This document shows, piece by piece, positions 53,663 to 61,861 of a stretch of 64,000 bases of DNA. The notes under the pieces were generated by a model that saw only the letters and a list, made by a program, of their open reading frames with translations, was not told where the DNA came from and ran no database searches. The position numbers and the translations under genes were made by a program. The DNA is taken from assembly GCA_964563925.1 (NCBI GenBank), contig CAZLZD010000010.1, positions 1 through 64,000 of the forward strand, given 5' to 3'. The first letter of the stretch is position 1. Every line of letters starts with the position of its first letter. The stretch comes from JAUILA01 sp964563925. GTDB lineage: Bacteria > Bacteroidota > Bacteroidia > Cytophagales > Cyclobacteriaceae.

Positions 53663-53881
53663 TCAGGATTGCCTTCCCGGATCAGTCTGGGGCGGATATT
53701 CACGTCGCGACGGCTCAGGACCGGGCTCCGGTTGCTGCGGATCCGTTCCGGGCTCCACCGGCGGCTGCAGCGGCGATGGCTCCGGGTCAGGTTCCGTCAG
53801 GGGCTCCACGGGGGGAGTCAATGGGTTAGGCTCTACCGGCGGATCTATCTCTGGTTCCTTTTGATTAAAATATGTTCTCAT
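53663..53881 (-). CDS. Small proline/glutamate-rich low-complexity protein
   Basis: 72 residues. After the short start MRTYFNQKE the whole chain is Pro, Glu, Asp and Gly rich with PPVEP recurring (PPVEPNP, PPVEPLTEP, PPVEPGTDP). The opposite strand is also open in this stretch, so a composition artefact is possible. A good ATG at 53881, an adjacent stop with DegT and the Bacteroidota habit of encoding such short repeat peptides favour a real gene. No function can be given. Confidence 0.5.
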   Translation of the reverse strand: MRTYFNQKEPEIDPPVEPNPLTPPVEPLTEPDPEPSPLQPPVEPGTDPQQPEPGPEPSRREYPPQTDPGRQS

Positions 53882-53959
53882 GTCTGATTCCTTGATTTAT
53901 CTTATTATAAGAAAAACCATGGGAAGAAGCCATGAAATACCTCATCAATTATGTAATTA

Positions 53960-55087
53960 TTAACCGGCCGTGAAATATATCTCCATTAACCCTTCGGCCA
54001 CCGCCGATGCCCCGATGAAAATACCTATTCCAATGGTAGTATTCCGTGGGGTCAGGCAATTGAAAATATAAGGCAGTCCGCATACATGCGCTATTCCAAG
54101 TGTAACCGACAGGATCAGTACCATCCCGATAAACAGCGAAGGTATTCCGATAACCAGGAAGCTTGCCACGACACTGGCAAGCAAGACCACGAGACTTGTG
54201 TTCAGATATTTCCTCACCCCGATACGGGCAATAGGCCGGCTGACGGCAAATGCACAAACTGCCGAAAGGGTAAGCAGCAGAAATGACCATTGTTTTCCTG
54301 AGAATAATTCAGTGGTAAACGTTTCCGGTATAAATTCCACCAGGAAAGCCCTGCCTAGTCCGAGTACCAGACCGATTCCCGCGATGGTGAGAAAGGGAGT
54401 GGATCCGTTTCCGTGATAATTACGGACACCGGATGTCCGCTCGGCTACTTCGTCACTGCTCAGCTTGTTGAACAGCATGCCCGTACCGAGTACAAGCACC
54501 CCTCCCACGATAAAGGTCAGGGTCTCGCCGAAAAACCGGACCAGTTCGATTACCAGCGGTTCCAGGGAATAAACGAGTTCTGTCAGCAATACGATCACAC
54601 CCATGACCACCGGCAGATTCTTGCGTGCCGCAAAGCGTTCGATCATTGAAAATGCCGGAGCAATAAAAATACTCATACTGATCAGCCACAATACGATCAT
54701 ATAAGGAAGCACAGAAGCCAGAACACCCCCGGGACCCATATAGATAATGGAGGCCACCACCATAAATATCATGGCGGTGGTACTGATCCCTACCATGAAT
54801 ACAATGAAAAACCTGCCTTTATTTACCAGGATACGATCGGCCACCCAGCCAGCCAGCACCGGTACAATGACCAGTATGATCGCTTTGGCGACAACCAGGA
54901 AGCTGCCCAGGTGCAGCGCACTGAACTTGGCAAGCAATACCGGCTGGTATTCGAGATAGGCGATCCAGCTGATCGCTATGGCCACATTCAGGGCGCCCAG
55001 GCTGGCGACTTCATTCCACTTGATACCGCTGACGGCAGATTGTATAGTGCCGGTCATATTTTGTCCGGCTGACTGTGTTAATTGCAT
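53960..55087 (-). CDS. MFS-like membrane transporter
   Basis: 375 residues with about ten to eleven membrane segments. The first half holds GALNVAIAISWIAYLEYQP and WVADRI, a short loop like the MFS intracellular Asp-Arg motif; the second half includes SRPIARIGVRKYLNT and GIAHVCGLPYIFN. The arrangement resembles MFS sugar/solute permeases that are slightly shorter than the 400-residue norm. The substrate is unknown. Upstream lies a 316-base region with no gene that I can support. Confidence 0.78.
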   Translation of the reverse strand: MQLTQSAGQNMTGTIQSAVSGIKWNEVASLGALNVAIAISWIAYLEYQPVLLAKFSALHLGSFLVVAKAIILVIVPVLAGWVADRILVNKGRFFIVFMVGISTTAMIFMVVASIIYMGPGGVLASVLPYMIVLWLISMSIFIAPAFSMIERFAARKNLPVVMGVIVLLTELVYSLEPLVIELVRFFGETLTFIVGGVLVLGTGMLFNKLSSDEVAERTSGVRNYHGNGSTPFLTIAGIGLVLGLGRAFLVEFIPETFTTELFSGKQWSFLLLTLSAVCAFAVSRPIARIGVRKYLNTSLVVLLASVVASFLVIGIPSLFIGMVLILSVTLGIAHVCGLPYIFNCLTPRNTTIGIGIFIGASAVAEGLMEIYFTAG

Positions 55088-55403
55088 GTCCTTTATGCGT
55101 TTAGTTCGGGTACAAATTCTTTTGCTTTATACCCGTAAGCAGCGCATTGGTAACTCCATACGGCCTTTATTGCCCTTTTCAAAGGCCTGGCATCATTGGG
55201 AACCTGACCTGAAAAGGAATCTGTATAACATATATGTACAAATATTGGCAATAAGCCGGAATGCACACTTTACAAAGACGAGTTCTTTGGTACCGCTTGG
55301 GAGTAACGTTAAGCCTCCTGCAACTCCCGGATCATTCTTTGGCGAATCCCTGAATTTTTTGCTAACTTCTCCCAAATGAGTCAGCCTCACTAAAAAACCA
55401 TTA
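55088..55403. other. Intergenic region with no convincing gene
   Basis: 316 bases between the divergent transporter and the VOC gene. Long open frames exist on both strands (minus 55193-55435, plus to 55379), but neither has a recognisable family or a plausible start. An imperfect inverted repeat GGGAGT...ACTCCC lies at about 55300-55330. The minus strand should carry the promoter of the transporter. Confidence 0.4.
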
Positions 55404-56246
55404 ATGATCAGGAATAGCATGCTCGCCTTTTGCACAGGATTGTTACTCTTATCCTGTACGGGGCAAAATTATCCGCCCATCATAGAAACCCCGACCTATA
55501 CGTACCGGCACGGGGATTTCGTCTGGCATGAGCTTGCCACTACCGACCTGGCGGGCTCACGCAATTTTTACCGGGAACTGTTTCATTGGGAGTTTGAAGA
55601 ATTCGATGTGGATGGCAGCAATTATCTCCTGGTCAGAAATGAAGGGAAATATATTGCCGGTATGATCAGTGTACCTGAGTCAAATAAAACCACCTGGCTC
55701 GGCGCCATATCCGTTGAAAATACTGAGAACGCGGTGGACAGGGCTGTACGGAATGGTAGTGACGTGCTTATTTCATCCACCCTTTTACCGGGCAGAGGCA
55801 GCATGGCACTGGTCAGGGACCCTCAGGGTGCCCTTACCAGTTTTATTCACAGCAATATCGGGGATCCGGCCCTGGAGGAGGTGAATTCTTTTGAATGGTT
55901 ATGGACGGAACTCTGGGCGGATAAGCCCAAGGAAGCCGGAAACTACTATTCAGCCATTTTTCCCTATACGGTAAGTGAAACGTCCGTCGACGGGAAGCCC
56001 TACTGGGTTTTGAACAAGGGTATGCACAAAGTTGGCGGGATCATTCAGAACCCTGTGGAAAACATGAATTCCATGTGGGTCCCCTACATTAAGGTGGTAG
56101 ACCCTGAATTTATGGCTCAGAAGGCGAAAAAGCTGGGGGCAACAATCCTGCTGGAGCCTTCAGAAGAAATCAGAAACAGTTCGGTAGCCGTGCTTGCCGA
56201 TCCTAACGGGGCTATTTTCTGTCTTCAGAAATGGCCGTTAAATTAA
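55404..56246 (+). CDS. VOC-family (glyoxalase/bleomycin resistance-like) lipoprotein
   Basis: 280 residues with a lipoprotein signal (MLAFCTGLLLLSCTGQ region). Two VOC modules: residues about 38-150 (GDFVWHELATTDLAGSRNFY, metal-like His) and about 160-275 (FEWLWTELWADKPKEAGNYY). The double module is the form of glyoxalase-like and antibiotic-resistance proteins found in envelopes. The exact reaction is unknown. It is followed 3 bases later by a small lipoprotein gene and a regulatory-domain gene, likely one operon. Confidence 0.9.
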   Translation: MIRNSMLAFCTGLLLLSCTGQNYPPIIETPTYTYRHGDFVWHELATTDLAGSRNFYRELFHWEFEEFDVDGSNYLLVRNEGKYIAGMISVPESNKTTWLGAISVENTENAVDRAVRNGSDVLISSTLLPGRGSMALVRDPQGALTSFIHSNIGDPALEEVNSFEWLWTELWADKPKEAGNYYSAIFPYTVSETSVDGKPYWVLNKGMHKVGGIIQNPVENMNSMWVPYIKVVDPEFMAQKAKKLGATILLEPSEEIRNSSVAVLADPNGAIFCLQKWPLN

Positions 56247-56249
56247 GAT

Positions 56250-56435
56250 ATGATGAAATCCAGATTAGCTAAAATTCTATTTTCGCTTGCCCTTATCGCC
56301 GGACTCGGGTTTCTCGATAGTTGCTCGAATGCACATTGGGGCTCCAGTATGGGCGTCAACATGCAATTCGGACCCTCAGGCCCCAGGGTCACTCCTTCCT
56401 TCAACGTGGGAGTTTACAGCGGGGGAAGGTGGTAA
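56250..56435 (+). CDS. Small lipoprotein of unknown function
   Basis: 61 residues. MMKSRLAKILFSLALIAGLGFLDSC is a lipoprotein signal, seen as the SLALIAGLGFLDSC stretch. The mature part is about 36 residues, glycine rich (GVNMQFGPSGPRV, GVYSGGRW). It lies 3 bases after the VOC gene and its stop overlaps the next start by 7 bases, so it is translated in the same message. Such very short lipoproteins are common and uncharacterised. Confidence 0.7.
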   Translation: MMKSRLAKILFSLALIAGLGFLDSCSNAHWGSSMGVNMQFGPSGPRVTPSFNVGVYSGGRW

Positions 56436-57604
56436 GACGTTCCCCGTTTTTGCGGTCTTGCCTGCTTATGCTGATTGTCTGCTGGCTGACTGCACCTGCG
56501 GTTTACGGGCAGATCGTTGAGGGAATGATCACGGATGATGAAACCGGCGAACCAGTACCCTTTGCCAGCGTATACCTGGCCAATACCCTGACGGGTACTT
56601 CTTCCCTGGAGGACGGCTCCTTCCGGCTCAAAGCCTTTTCCCCGGGCAAGTACATCCTGACCATCTCTTCAGTAGGCTACGCTACCATTGCCAGGGAAAT
56701 ACTGCTTGATGAAGGTCAGACACTGCAGGTAAACCTCCGGCTCTCTCCACAGGCTGTAAGCCTGCCGGCAATTTATGTGAAAGCAGATACCAGCAACCGG
56801 GAAGCTTACTTTCAGTTTTTCAAACGATATTTCATCGGGACCAACCGGGCATCGAATGGCTGTGAGATTCTGAATCCACGCACCCTGTTTTTTTATCATG
56901 ACCAGCTCAGGCAGAAATTCTACGCACATGCCAGAAGGCCCGTACAAATCAGAAATGAGTATTTGGGATACCTGGTTACGTACGATATGAAATCCTTTGT
57001 ATTTGACCTGAATGACCGTAAAGTCAATTACATAGGAATTCCCCGGTATGAATTGCTTGATACCGAAAAGCCGAAGAAGCGTTGGATAAAAAACCGAAAA
57101 CGAACCTACCTGGGTTCTCCCACCCATTTTTTTCGGTCTCTGTATAATGATGCGCTGGAGGAATCCGGTTTTCGGGTAACCATTCTCCACCGTAAGCCAA
57201 ACCCTGATATATTACCGGACCCTGTGATCAGGAATAAGATTGCCTACTACGAAAAGAAGGTAGCCGGAAGAAATACCTCGTTAAGTTACCGGAGTATCAC
57301 AGCCGACAAGGATAGCCTGGAGCATTACCGCCAAATGCTGACGGCGCCCAGGTATATTGATACACCCGGCCCCCGTATCACGGAGGCCTCCGGGCTGATG
57401 AGCGACAATATCATTACCTACCAGGGGTGGCTGGTGATACAATACCACGGCCACATCTCCCAGATCCATATTTCCGATCCGGTCAGGGTGTATAAAAATG
57501 GGTATTATGAAGACATCCTCTCCGTATTCATTGACGGTTACTGGGGAAATGAATATACCATTTCAACGATGCTGCCGCTTGATTTTGTCTTATCGGATGA
57601 GTGA
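56429..57604 (+). CDS. Carboxypeptidase-regulatory-like domain protein, secreted
   Basis: About 391 residues. The likely start is GTG at 56429, just after GGGGGAAG and overlapping the stop of the small lipoprotein (GTGGTAA). It gives the signal peptide SCLLMLIVCWLTAPAVYGQ. An upstream ATG at 56321 would place 36 extra basic residues before it. The N-terminal domain (about 25-105) is a CarboxypepD_reg-like beta-sandwich: IVEGMITDDETGEPVPFASV, GTSSLEDGSFRLKAF, YILTISSVGY. The remaining 280 residues are unrecognised and may be periplasmic or a partner of a TonB receptor. No barrel domain is attached. Confidence 0.82.
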   Translation: MVRRSPFLRSCLLMLIVCWLTAPAVYGQIVEGMITDDETGEPVPFASVYLANTLTGTSSLEDGSFRLKAFSPGKYILTISSVGYATIAREILLDEGQTLQVNLRLSPQAVSLPAIYVKADTSNREAYFQFFKRYFIGTNRASNGCEILNPRTLFFYHDQLRQKFYAHARRPVQIRNEYLGYLVTYDMKSFVFDLNDRKVNYIGIPRYELLDTEKPKKRWIKNRKRTYLGSPTHFFRSLYNDALEESGFRVTILHRKPNPDILPDPVIRNKIAYYEKKVAGRNTSLSYRSITADKDSLEHYRQMLTAPRYIDTPGPRITEASGLMSDNIITYQGWLVIQYHGHISQIHISDPVRVYKNGYYEDILSVFIDGYWGNEYTISTMLPLDFVLSDE

Positions 57605-57641
57605 CAGGACCGGACGAGCCCTTCATAGACTCATGAATGCC

Positions 57642-59792
57642 CTATTTGTGACGGATCACGGGTAATTCGCGGTATCGACTACCGGTGGCGCGATACAGTG
57701 CATTTACAATAGCGGCGGTGGCAGGCCCTTGCGAAGCCTCCCCTGCTCCCAGCGGAGGTTCATCCGGCCTGTCGATCAGCCTTACCTCCACTGTCGGAGC
57801 CTCCTGGAAACGAAGTATCGGATAGGTATTCCAGTCCTGTGAAGTGACATGTTGTGAATCAAAATCCACTTCCTCATACAACGCCCAGCTGGCCGACTGG
57901 ATCATCCCTCCTTCAAGCTGGTTTTTCAGGCCATCCGGATTGATTACTTCTCCCGCATCGGCAAATGCCCACATCTGTCGTACCTCCGGCCGGTTCGGAT
58001 CGGTGGCATCCACGAGCGCTGCCACCGCACAGTAGGTGGCCGAATTTTTATAGCGTGAAAAAGCGATCCCCAACCCTTCGTTTTCTCCGGTCCGGACACC
58101 GCTGATCATTTCGCGCAATCCCTCCAGGCAATAGTTGGCCCGGGGATCCTCAAGATGCATAACCCTGAAATCCACAGGGTCTTTTCCAGCCTTCTCAGCC
58201 AGCTCATCCATAAATGACTCAATGGCAAAAATATTTGCATAGGCACCCAAACCCCTTAACGCAGAAAACCGCAGCGGGCCCGACACGATATGACTGCTCA
58301 GCTGCATATTCTCCAGCACGTAATAAGGGCGTGCATTACGCGTCGCTCCACCCCTGAACCCGCCGGATGGGGCCGGATGCGGCTTTTCCAGGAAACGGGC
58401 CGGAAGAAGACTGCCGGCGTTGCCCCCCGGGCGCGTACTGTGTCCGTCTGACCACAGATCATACGTCCAGCCCATGATGCGCCCTTCCCCGTCAATTCCG
58501 GCCTTTAACTTCATTAACATGGCCGTACCATAGGGTTCCCAGCCATGCTCCTCTTCCCTCATCCATTGCAGGCGGACATGCCTTCCCGGATAATTCATTG
58601 CGAGCAAGGCCGCCTCCGCCGCCACATCATCTGCACCGTTATGTCCGTAGCAACCTGAACCGGGAACTCCTTTTACACTGATCTGACCGGCCGGTATGTT
58701 CAGCATGGCGGCAAGTGAAGATCTCAACGGGTAAACACCCTGGCTGTGGGTCCAAACCGAGAGCTGGTTATTATCATAAAGGGCCACGGCACAGGAAGGG
58801 CCGTTGGCAGCATGCATGATATAAGGCTTGAAATAAGTGGCTTCATGCGTATTGTCCCCGATCATCCCGTCAGGATCTCCGGTACGCTCGTCCACCCTGC
58901 TGTCGGCTGGTAATGCGGTCAGTTGATCTTTCAGCGATCCCCGGGGCAATGGATCACCCTCTTTCCAGGTGATTTTATCTTTCAGCTGTCTGCTGACCCT
59001 GATCGCCTCCCATTCATCCCCGGCAATAACACCGACAAAACTACCGTCCCTGATAATGGTAACTGAAGGGTCATCCTGCCAGCCGGAAATATCAATATGT
59101 TCCAGCCGGGCTGTATAGGAAGGTGGCCTGATGATCCGGGCGTGTACCATCCCGTCGAACCGGAGGTCCTGCACGTAGGTCATCTTCCCGCGCACCATCC
59201 GGGCGATGTCTTCCCGGGGAACAGGATGCCCGACGGTCTTTCGCCTTGTCTTGGCGTAGATTTCCCCGGGTTCCAAAATAGTATCCGTTAATTGTCGTCC
59301 GGCCAGCAAATCAGCGAGGGTTTGTTCCTTATTGTCATGTACCAGCTTTCCATTCTCCATCCGCACCTCCGTAGCAGGTACACCCCATTTTTCCGCCGCC
59401 AGGCTGACGAGTTTTTCCCTGGCACAGGCAGAGGCGCGCCGTACGTTCATGGCGCTGGATTCCATGGATCTCGATCCGGCCGTATAGCCTTCATCCGGGG
59501 TTACTCCTGTCTCGGCAAGCTGAATTTCGGTTTGTTCAACCGGCAAGGAAAGTTCTTCAGCTGCCACCTGCCGGATCGCCGTACTGAGACCCTGTCCCAG
59601 CTCCATTTTGCCTGTTATTACCTGCACCTTCCCACTACCGGTTATCCGCAGCCAGGCATTGATCTGATCTTCATCGGGCAGAGGCTGAAGGACTGGTTCG
59701 GCGCCACGCACGCACGCTGCTCCCGCGATGGAAAAGCCGATGGTGAGTGATCCGGCTGCCTTGAGAAATTCACGACGCTTGACGGACTTCAT
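57642..59792 (-). CDS. Xanthine dehydrogenase-family molybdopterin-binding subunit, third paralogue
   Basis: 716 residues. Tat signal KRREFLKAAGSLTIGFSIAG. The segment GHPVPREDIARMVRGKMTYV is the family start of the catalytic region. The catalytic Glu lies in PLGAGEASQGPATAA, the standard xanthine-dehydrogenase form, unlike the GLGEP form of the two genes near 1.6 and 4.8 kb. It is therefore a separate lineage rather than a recent copy. It overlaps its 2Fe-2S partner by 4 bases (ATGA). Substrate and electron acceptor unknown; no cytochrome subunit is visible. Confidence 0.93.
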   Translation of the reverse strand: MKSVKRREFLKAAGSLTIGFSIAGAACVRGAEPVLQPLPDEDQINAWLRITGSGKVQVITGKMELGQGLSTAIRQVAAEELSLPVEQTEIQLAETGVTPDEGYTAGSRSMESSAMNVRRASACAREKLVSLAAEKWGVPATEVRMENGKLVHDNKEQTLADLLAGRQLTDTILEPGEIYAKTRRKTVGHPVPREDIARMVRGKMTYVQDLRFDGMVHARIIRPPSYTARLEHIDISGWQDDPSVTIIRDGSFVGVIAGDEWEAIRVSRQLKDKITWKEGDPLPRGSLKDQLTALPADSRVDERTGDPDGMIGDNTHEATYFKPYIMHAANGPSCAVALYDNNQLSVWTHSQGVYPLRSSLAAMLNIPAGQISVKGVPGSGCYGHNGADDVAAEAALLAMNYPGRHVRLQWMREEEHGWEPYGTAMLMKLKAGIDGEGRIMGWTYDLWSDGHSTRPGGNAGSLLPARFLEKPHPAPSGGFRGGATRNARPYYVLENMQLSSHIVSGPLRFSALRGLGAYANIFAIESFMDELAEKAGKDPVDFRVMHLEDPRANYCLEGLREMISGVRTGENEGLGIAFSRYKNSATYCAVAALVDATDPNRPEVRQMWAFADAGEVINPDGLKNQLEGGMIQSASWALYEEVDFDSQHVTSQDWNTYPILRFQEAPTVEVRLIDRPDEPPLGAGEASQGPATAAIVNALYRATGSRYRELPVIRHK

Positions 59793-60256
59793 TGCTTTTC
59801 GGGGATTGAGTCCAGTGCCTTAAGCACCCTTGAATGTACACCACAACGGCAGATATTGCCCTGCAATTTCTGGCGGATGACCCTGGCGTCCGGCGAAGGA
59901 TTCTCCTTCAACATCGCCACCGAAGTAATGACCATCCCATTCAGGCAGTAACCACACTGGGCGGCCTGGGCATCGATAAAGGCCTGCTGTACGGGATGCA
60001 GTGCTTCATCATCCCCGGAAAGTCCTTCCAGGGTCGTAATGTCAGAATCCCCTGCAGACTCAACAGGAATACCACAGGAAGGCACTGCCCGGTCATTAAG
60101 AAGGACCATGCACGCGCCACATTGCTGAAGGCCGCAGCCAAACTTCGGTCCGTTGAGTTTTAACTGATTCCGGAGAATGTACAGCAGCGGGGTATCAGGA
60201 TCCGCTTCAACCGTTTCATTCCTGCCATTCACCTTTAATATATACGTTTGCTTCAT
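59789..60256 (-). CDS. 2Fe-2S subunit of a molybdenum hydroxylase, second paralogue
   Basis: 155 residues. The first cluster uses Cys41, Cys46, Cys49 and Cys61 (CGLQQCGAC ... SC), the second Cys101, Cys104, Cys136 and Cys138 (CGYC ... NICRCG). It is upstream of its large subunit on the same strand and overlaps it by 4 bases, so the pair is made together. It is a homologue of the subunit at 4319, not a recent copy. It has no signal peptide and should be exported with the Tat-tagged partner. Confidence 0.95.
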   Translation of the reverse strand: MKQTYILKVNGRNETVEADPDTPLLYILRNQLKLNGPKFGCGLQQCGACMVLLNDRAVPSCGIPVESAGDSDITTLEGLSGDDEALHPVQQAFIDAQAAQCGYCLNGMVITSVAMLKENPSPDARVIRQKLQGNICRCGVHSRVLKALDSIPEKQ

Positions 60257-60321
60257 ACGTTTAGCTGTTGAACGATCGCCGGGCCTGTATCAGATACCCA
60301 TTTTATTCTCTGCATAACCTG

Positions 60322-60768
60322 TCATTCTTCAGACTGGACCACTTTCACGGTGGAATGCAAATGGGTCATTTTCCAGCCATCCGCTTCCTTCTTCCATATC
60401 TTGGTCACATATTCCTTCTGTACTGATCCATCCTCGCGCGGAATTGTCAATTCATTGATCAGGTAGGCTGATTCCGGACTCAGCACATGGATCGTAACTG
60501 TCCTGTCGGCCGACTTTTTAAATGGCCTGGGCATATTCTCGCAAAATTTTTTAATCACGAGTTTGGAGGGTGCTTTGTTTCCATTGGCATAGAACTGGAT
60601 GTCATCGGCCATGAGGGAGACCAGCTTATCGCAATCACCTTCCAGAAAGGCAGTTTGTTCCTCGCGATTTACTTCTTCGATTTCCTTTCGGACTTCTTCC
60701 TCATTAAACTGCTGGGAGAATGATACGCCCGCCCACAGGAGGAGCGGCATGATAATCAGTTTTTTCAT
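60322..60768 (-). CDS. Secreted NTF2-like / SnoaL-like protein (DUF4440 type)
   Basis: 148 residues with a signal peptide (MKKLIIMPLLLWAGVSFSQQ). The mature part has the NTF2-like pattern: an N-terminal helix pair EEVRKEIEEVNREEQTAFLEGDCDKLVSLM, seen here as the TAFLEGDCDKLVSLMADD region, then the strand YANGNKAPS and the later AYLINELTIP and KIWKKEADGWKMTHLHSTV strands. NTF2-like domains include enzymes and binding proteins, so the function is open. It lies 66 bases upstream of the 2Fe-2S gene on the same strand. Confidence 0.85.
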   Translation of the reverse strand: MKKLIIMPLLLWAGVSFSQQFNEEEVRKEIEEVNREEQTAFLEGDCDKLVSLMADDIQFYANGNKAPSKLVIKKFCENMPRPFKKSADRTVTIHVLSPESAYLINELTIPREDGSVQKEYVTKIWKKEADGWKMTHLHSTVKVVQSEE

Positions 60769-61054
60769 TATTTCAGGAATGATGATTGGTTATTTGATAT
60801 ATAATATAACAATTAATTACCAATGACAGCCTCAGGCTGACTGAATATGGGGATTCATTACACGTTTTAACCACCGGATTATTTCCCAACATGGATCAGG
60901 TCAGGGGAAATGGCGAACCTTCCAATGTACAAACACGGCGGACAACACGATGACCTGCCATTCAAAGACCTATACTGACACTCGTCTGGTATCAGGGGTT
61001 GAGGATGAACAAATTGGCACCTCGTTTGCCTTATTGAAGAACAACGACAGACCA

Positions 61055-61222
61055 ATGAAACGCTTTTTATGTTATTTTTTCGGGCACCGGTTCAGGTATT
61101 TCAGTGATACCCCGACGGTTTATTGTTCACGCTGTAAACAGACCTTTATACATGAGGAAAGCGGGATTAACCTCAGTAACGATGCCCGTCATCATCATCC
61201 GCAGATCAGCGAATCCCGGTAA
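61055..61222 (+). CDS. Small cysteine-containing protein, DUF1660-like
   Basis: 55 residues from ATG at 61055 (MKRFLCYFFGHRFRYF); the frame is open further upstream without family-like sequence. The short N-terminal MKR-L-C-FGH pattern and the later VYCSRCKQTF resemble the small phage-associated DUF1660 family, in which Cys/His residues may bind zinc. Charged and polar residues fill the C-terminus. It is an isolated gene. The family link is tentative; a chance frame is possible. Confidence 0.5.
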   Translation: MKRFLCYFFGHRFRYFSDTPTVYCSRCKQTFIHEESGINLSNDARHHHPQISESR

Positions 61223-61427
61223 TTGAACGGGCAACACCGGGCACCATTAAAGGTAAATTCAGTCGCTTCGCCTAAAATGCTTCACCAATCCGAAAGTAAA
61301 CACCCCAATCGTCCTTGCCTGCGGCGGCATCAAGTCCAATAGTAAATTTTACCGCTTTAAACGCTCTGTACCTATTAATGAGCCGTTGTCTTAATTTAAA
61401 AACCGGTGAGCACGTGGCACAGGCATT

Positions 61428-61495
61428 CCCCTACGGACGGAATAAAAAAGGCTAACCAGCATCACTGATTCGCCTTTGGGAATGTAGCCCGCAGG
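61428..61495. repeat. Palindromic module 1 (decayed copy)
   Basis: CCCCTACGG (61428-61436) at the left and TGTAGCCCGCAGG (61483-61495) at the right bracket a minus-strand hairpin with T-run at 61443-61477. The right arm resembles the 3' end of tRNA-Glu (TGTAGCCCGTAGG at 61609). It is an imperfect version of the module at 61560-61623. Confidence 0.6.
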
Positions 61496-61509
61496 ACGGC
61501 CGAGCGTTA

Positions 61510-61532
61510 AAAATGATTCGGTGAATCATTTT
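61510..61532. repeat. Perfect 10-bp stem hairpin
   Basis: AAAATGATTC (61510-61519), loop GGT, GAATCATTTT (61523-61532): a perfect palindrome with a 3-base loop, extended by partial pairing outwards (CGTT/AGCG). It lies between the two modules. Confidence 0.85.
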
Positions 61533-61559
61533 AGCGAGGAGCGAGCTTGCAGTGCGGCT

Positions 61560-61623
61560 CCCCTACGGCACAAAAAAAGGAGCTACCTTAGTTGGCAGCT
61601 CCTTTTTTTGTAGCCCGTAGGGG
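61560..61623. repeat. Palindromic module 2: terminator of tRNA-Glu with mirrored tRNA 3' end
   Basis: The central hairpin AAAAAAAGGAGCTACC...GGCAGCTCCTTTTTTT is a bidirectional terminator just past the tRNA. Outside it, CCCCTACGG (61560-61568) mirrors CCCCTACGGGCTACA of the tRNA 3' end read on the minus strand. The module thus copies the tRNA end in inverted orientation on both sides of the terminator. Confidence 0.7.
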
Positions 61624-61682
61624 AATCGAACCCCTGTTTCCAGGATGAAAACCTGGCGTCCTGACCCCTAGACGAACGGGCC
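61611..61682 (-). tRNA. tRNA-Glu (anticodon TTC)
   Basis: 72 bases on the minus strand. Cloverleaf: acceptor GGCCCGT/ACGGGCT (first pair G-T), then TC, D-arm GTCT...GGAC, anticodon stem CCAGG/CCTGG around loop TTTTCAT with anticodon TTC, T-arm AGGGG/CCCCT with loop TTCGATT, and discriminator A. CCA is not encoded. A promoter lies 18-48 bases upstream and a terminator immediately downstream. Confidence 0.97.
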
Positions 61683-61699
61683 ATTATTCAATGGAGATG

Positions 61700-61730
61700 C
61701 AAATATAGAGGGCGGTTTCATTTTTGCAAA
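61700..61730 (-). promoter_or_regulatory. Bacteroidota-type promoter of tRNA-Glu
   Basis: On the minus strand TTTG (61727-61730) and TATATTTG (61700-61707) are separated by 19 bases. This is a perfect match to the Bacteroidota -33/-7 pattern. The start would be near 61693, about 11 bases before the tRNA. Confidence 0.8.
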
Positions 61731-61782
61731 ACCTGTTCCAAAAAAAATTTAAAAAAGATCAATTAATTACCTTTCCGCATCT

Positions 61783-61814
61783 TTTGCATTTAGTAGGTGC
61801 GTATTGTAATTTTA
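61783..61814 (+). promoter_or_regulatory. Bacteroidota-type promoter of gapA
   Basis: TTTG (61783-61786), 20 bases, then TAATTTTA (61807-61814), one mismatch from TAnnTTTG. The leader to the gapA ATG would be about 40 bases. Confidence 0.6.
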
Positions 61815-61861
61815 CCGTTCGCTTTTTAAAGATGAATTAACTTACTTAAACCCTACTACAA

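Larger units (their letters stand above)
61223..61610. other. Intergenic stretch with palindromic modules beside tRNA-Glu
   Basis: 388 bases without a coding gene. The left part (61223-61420) shows nothing recognisable. The right part holds two related palindromic modules, each a terminator-like hairpin flanked by CCCCTACGG and its near complement, and a separate strong hairpin between them. They are listed as separate features. Confidence 0.7.

Noticed and set aside
53625..53864. Gly/Ser-rich plus-strand frame
   Set aside because: It mirrors the Pro-rich frame on the other strand and starts inside degT.
61223..61610. Second tRNA gene beside tRNA-Glu
   Set aside because: Only the 3'-end-like word recurs. 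There is no anticodon arm, D-arm or full acceptor stem.
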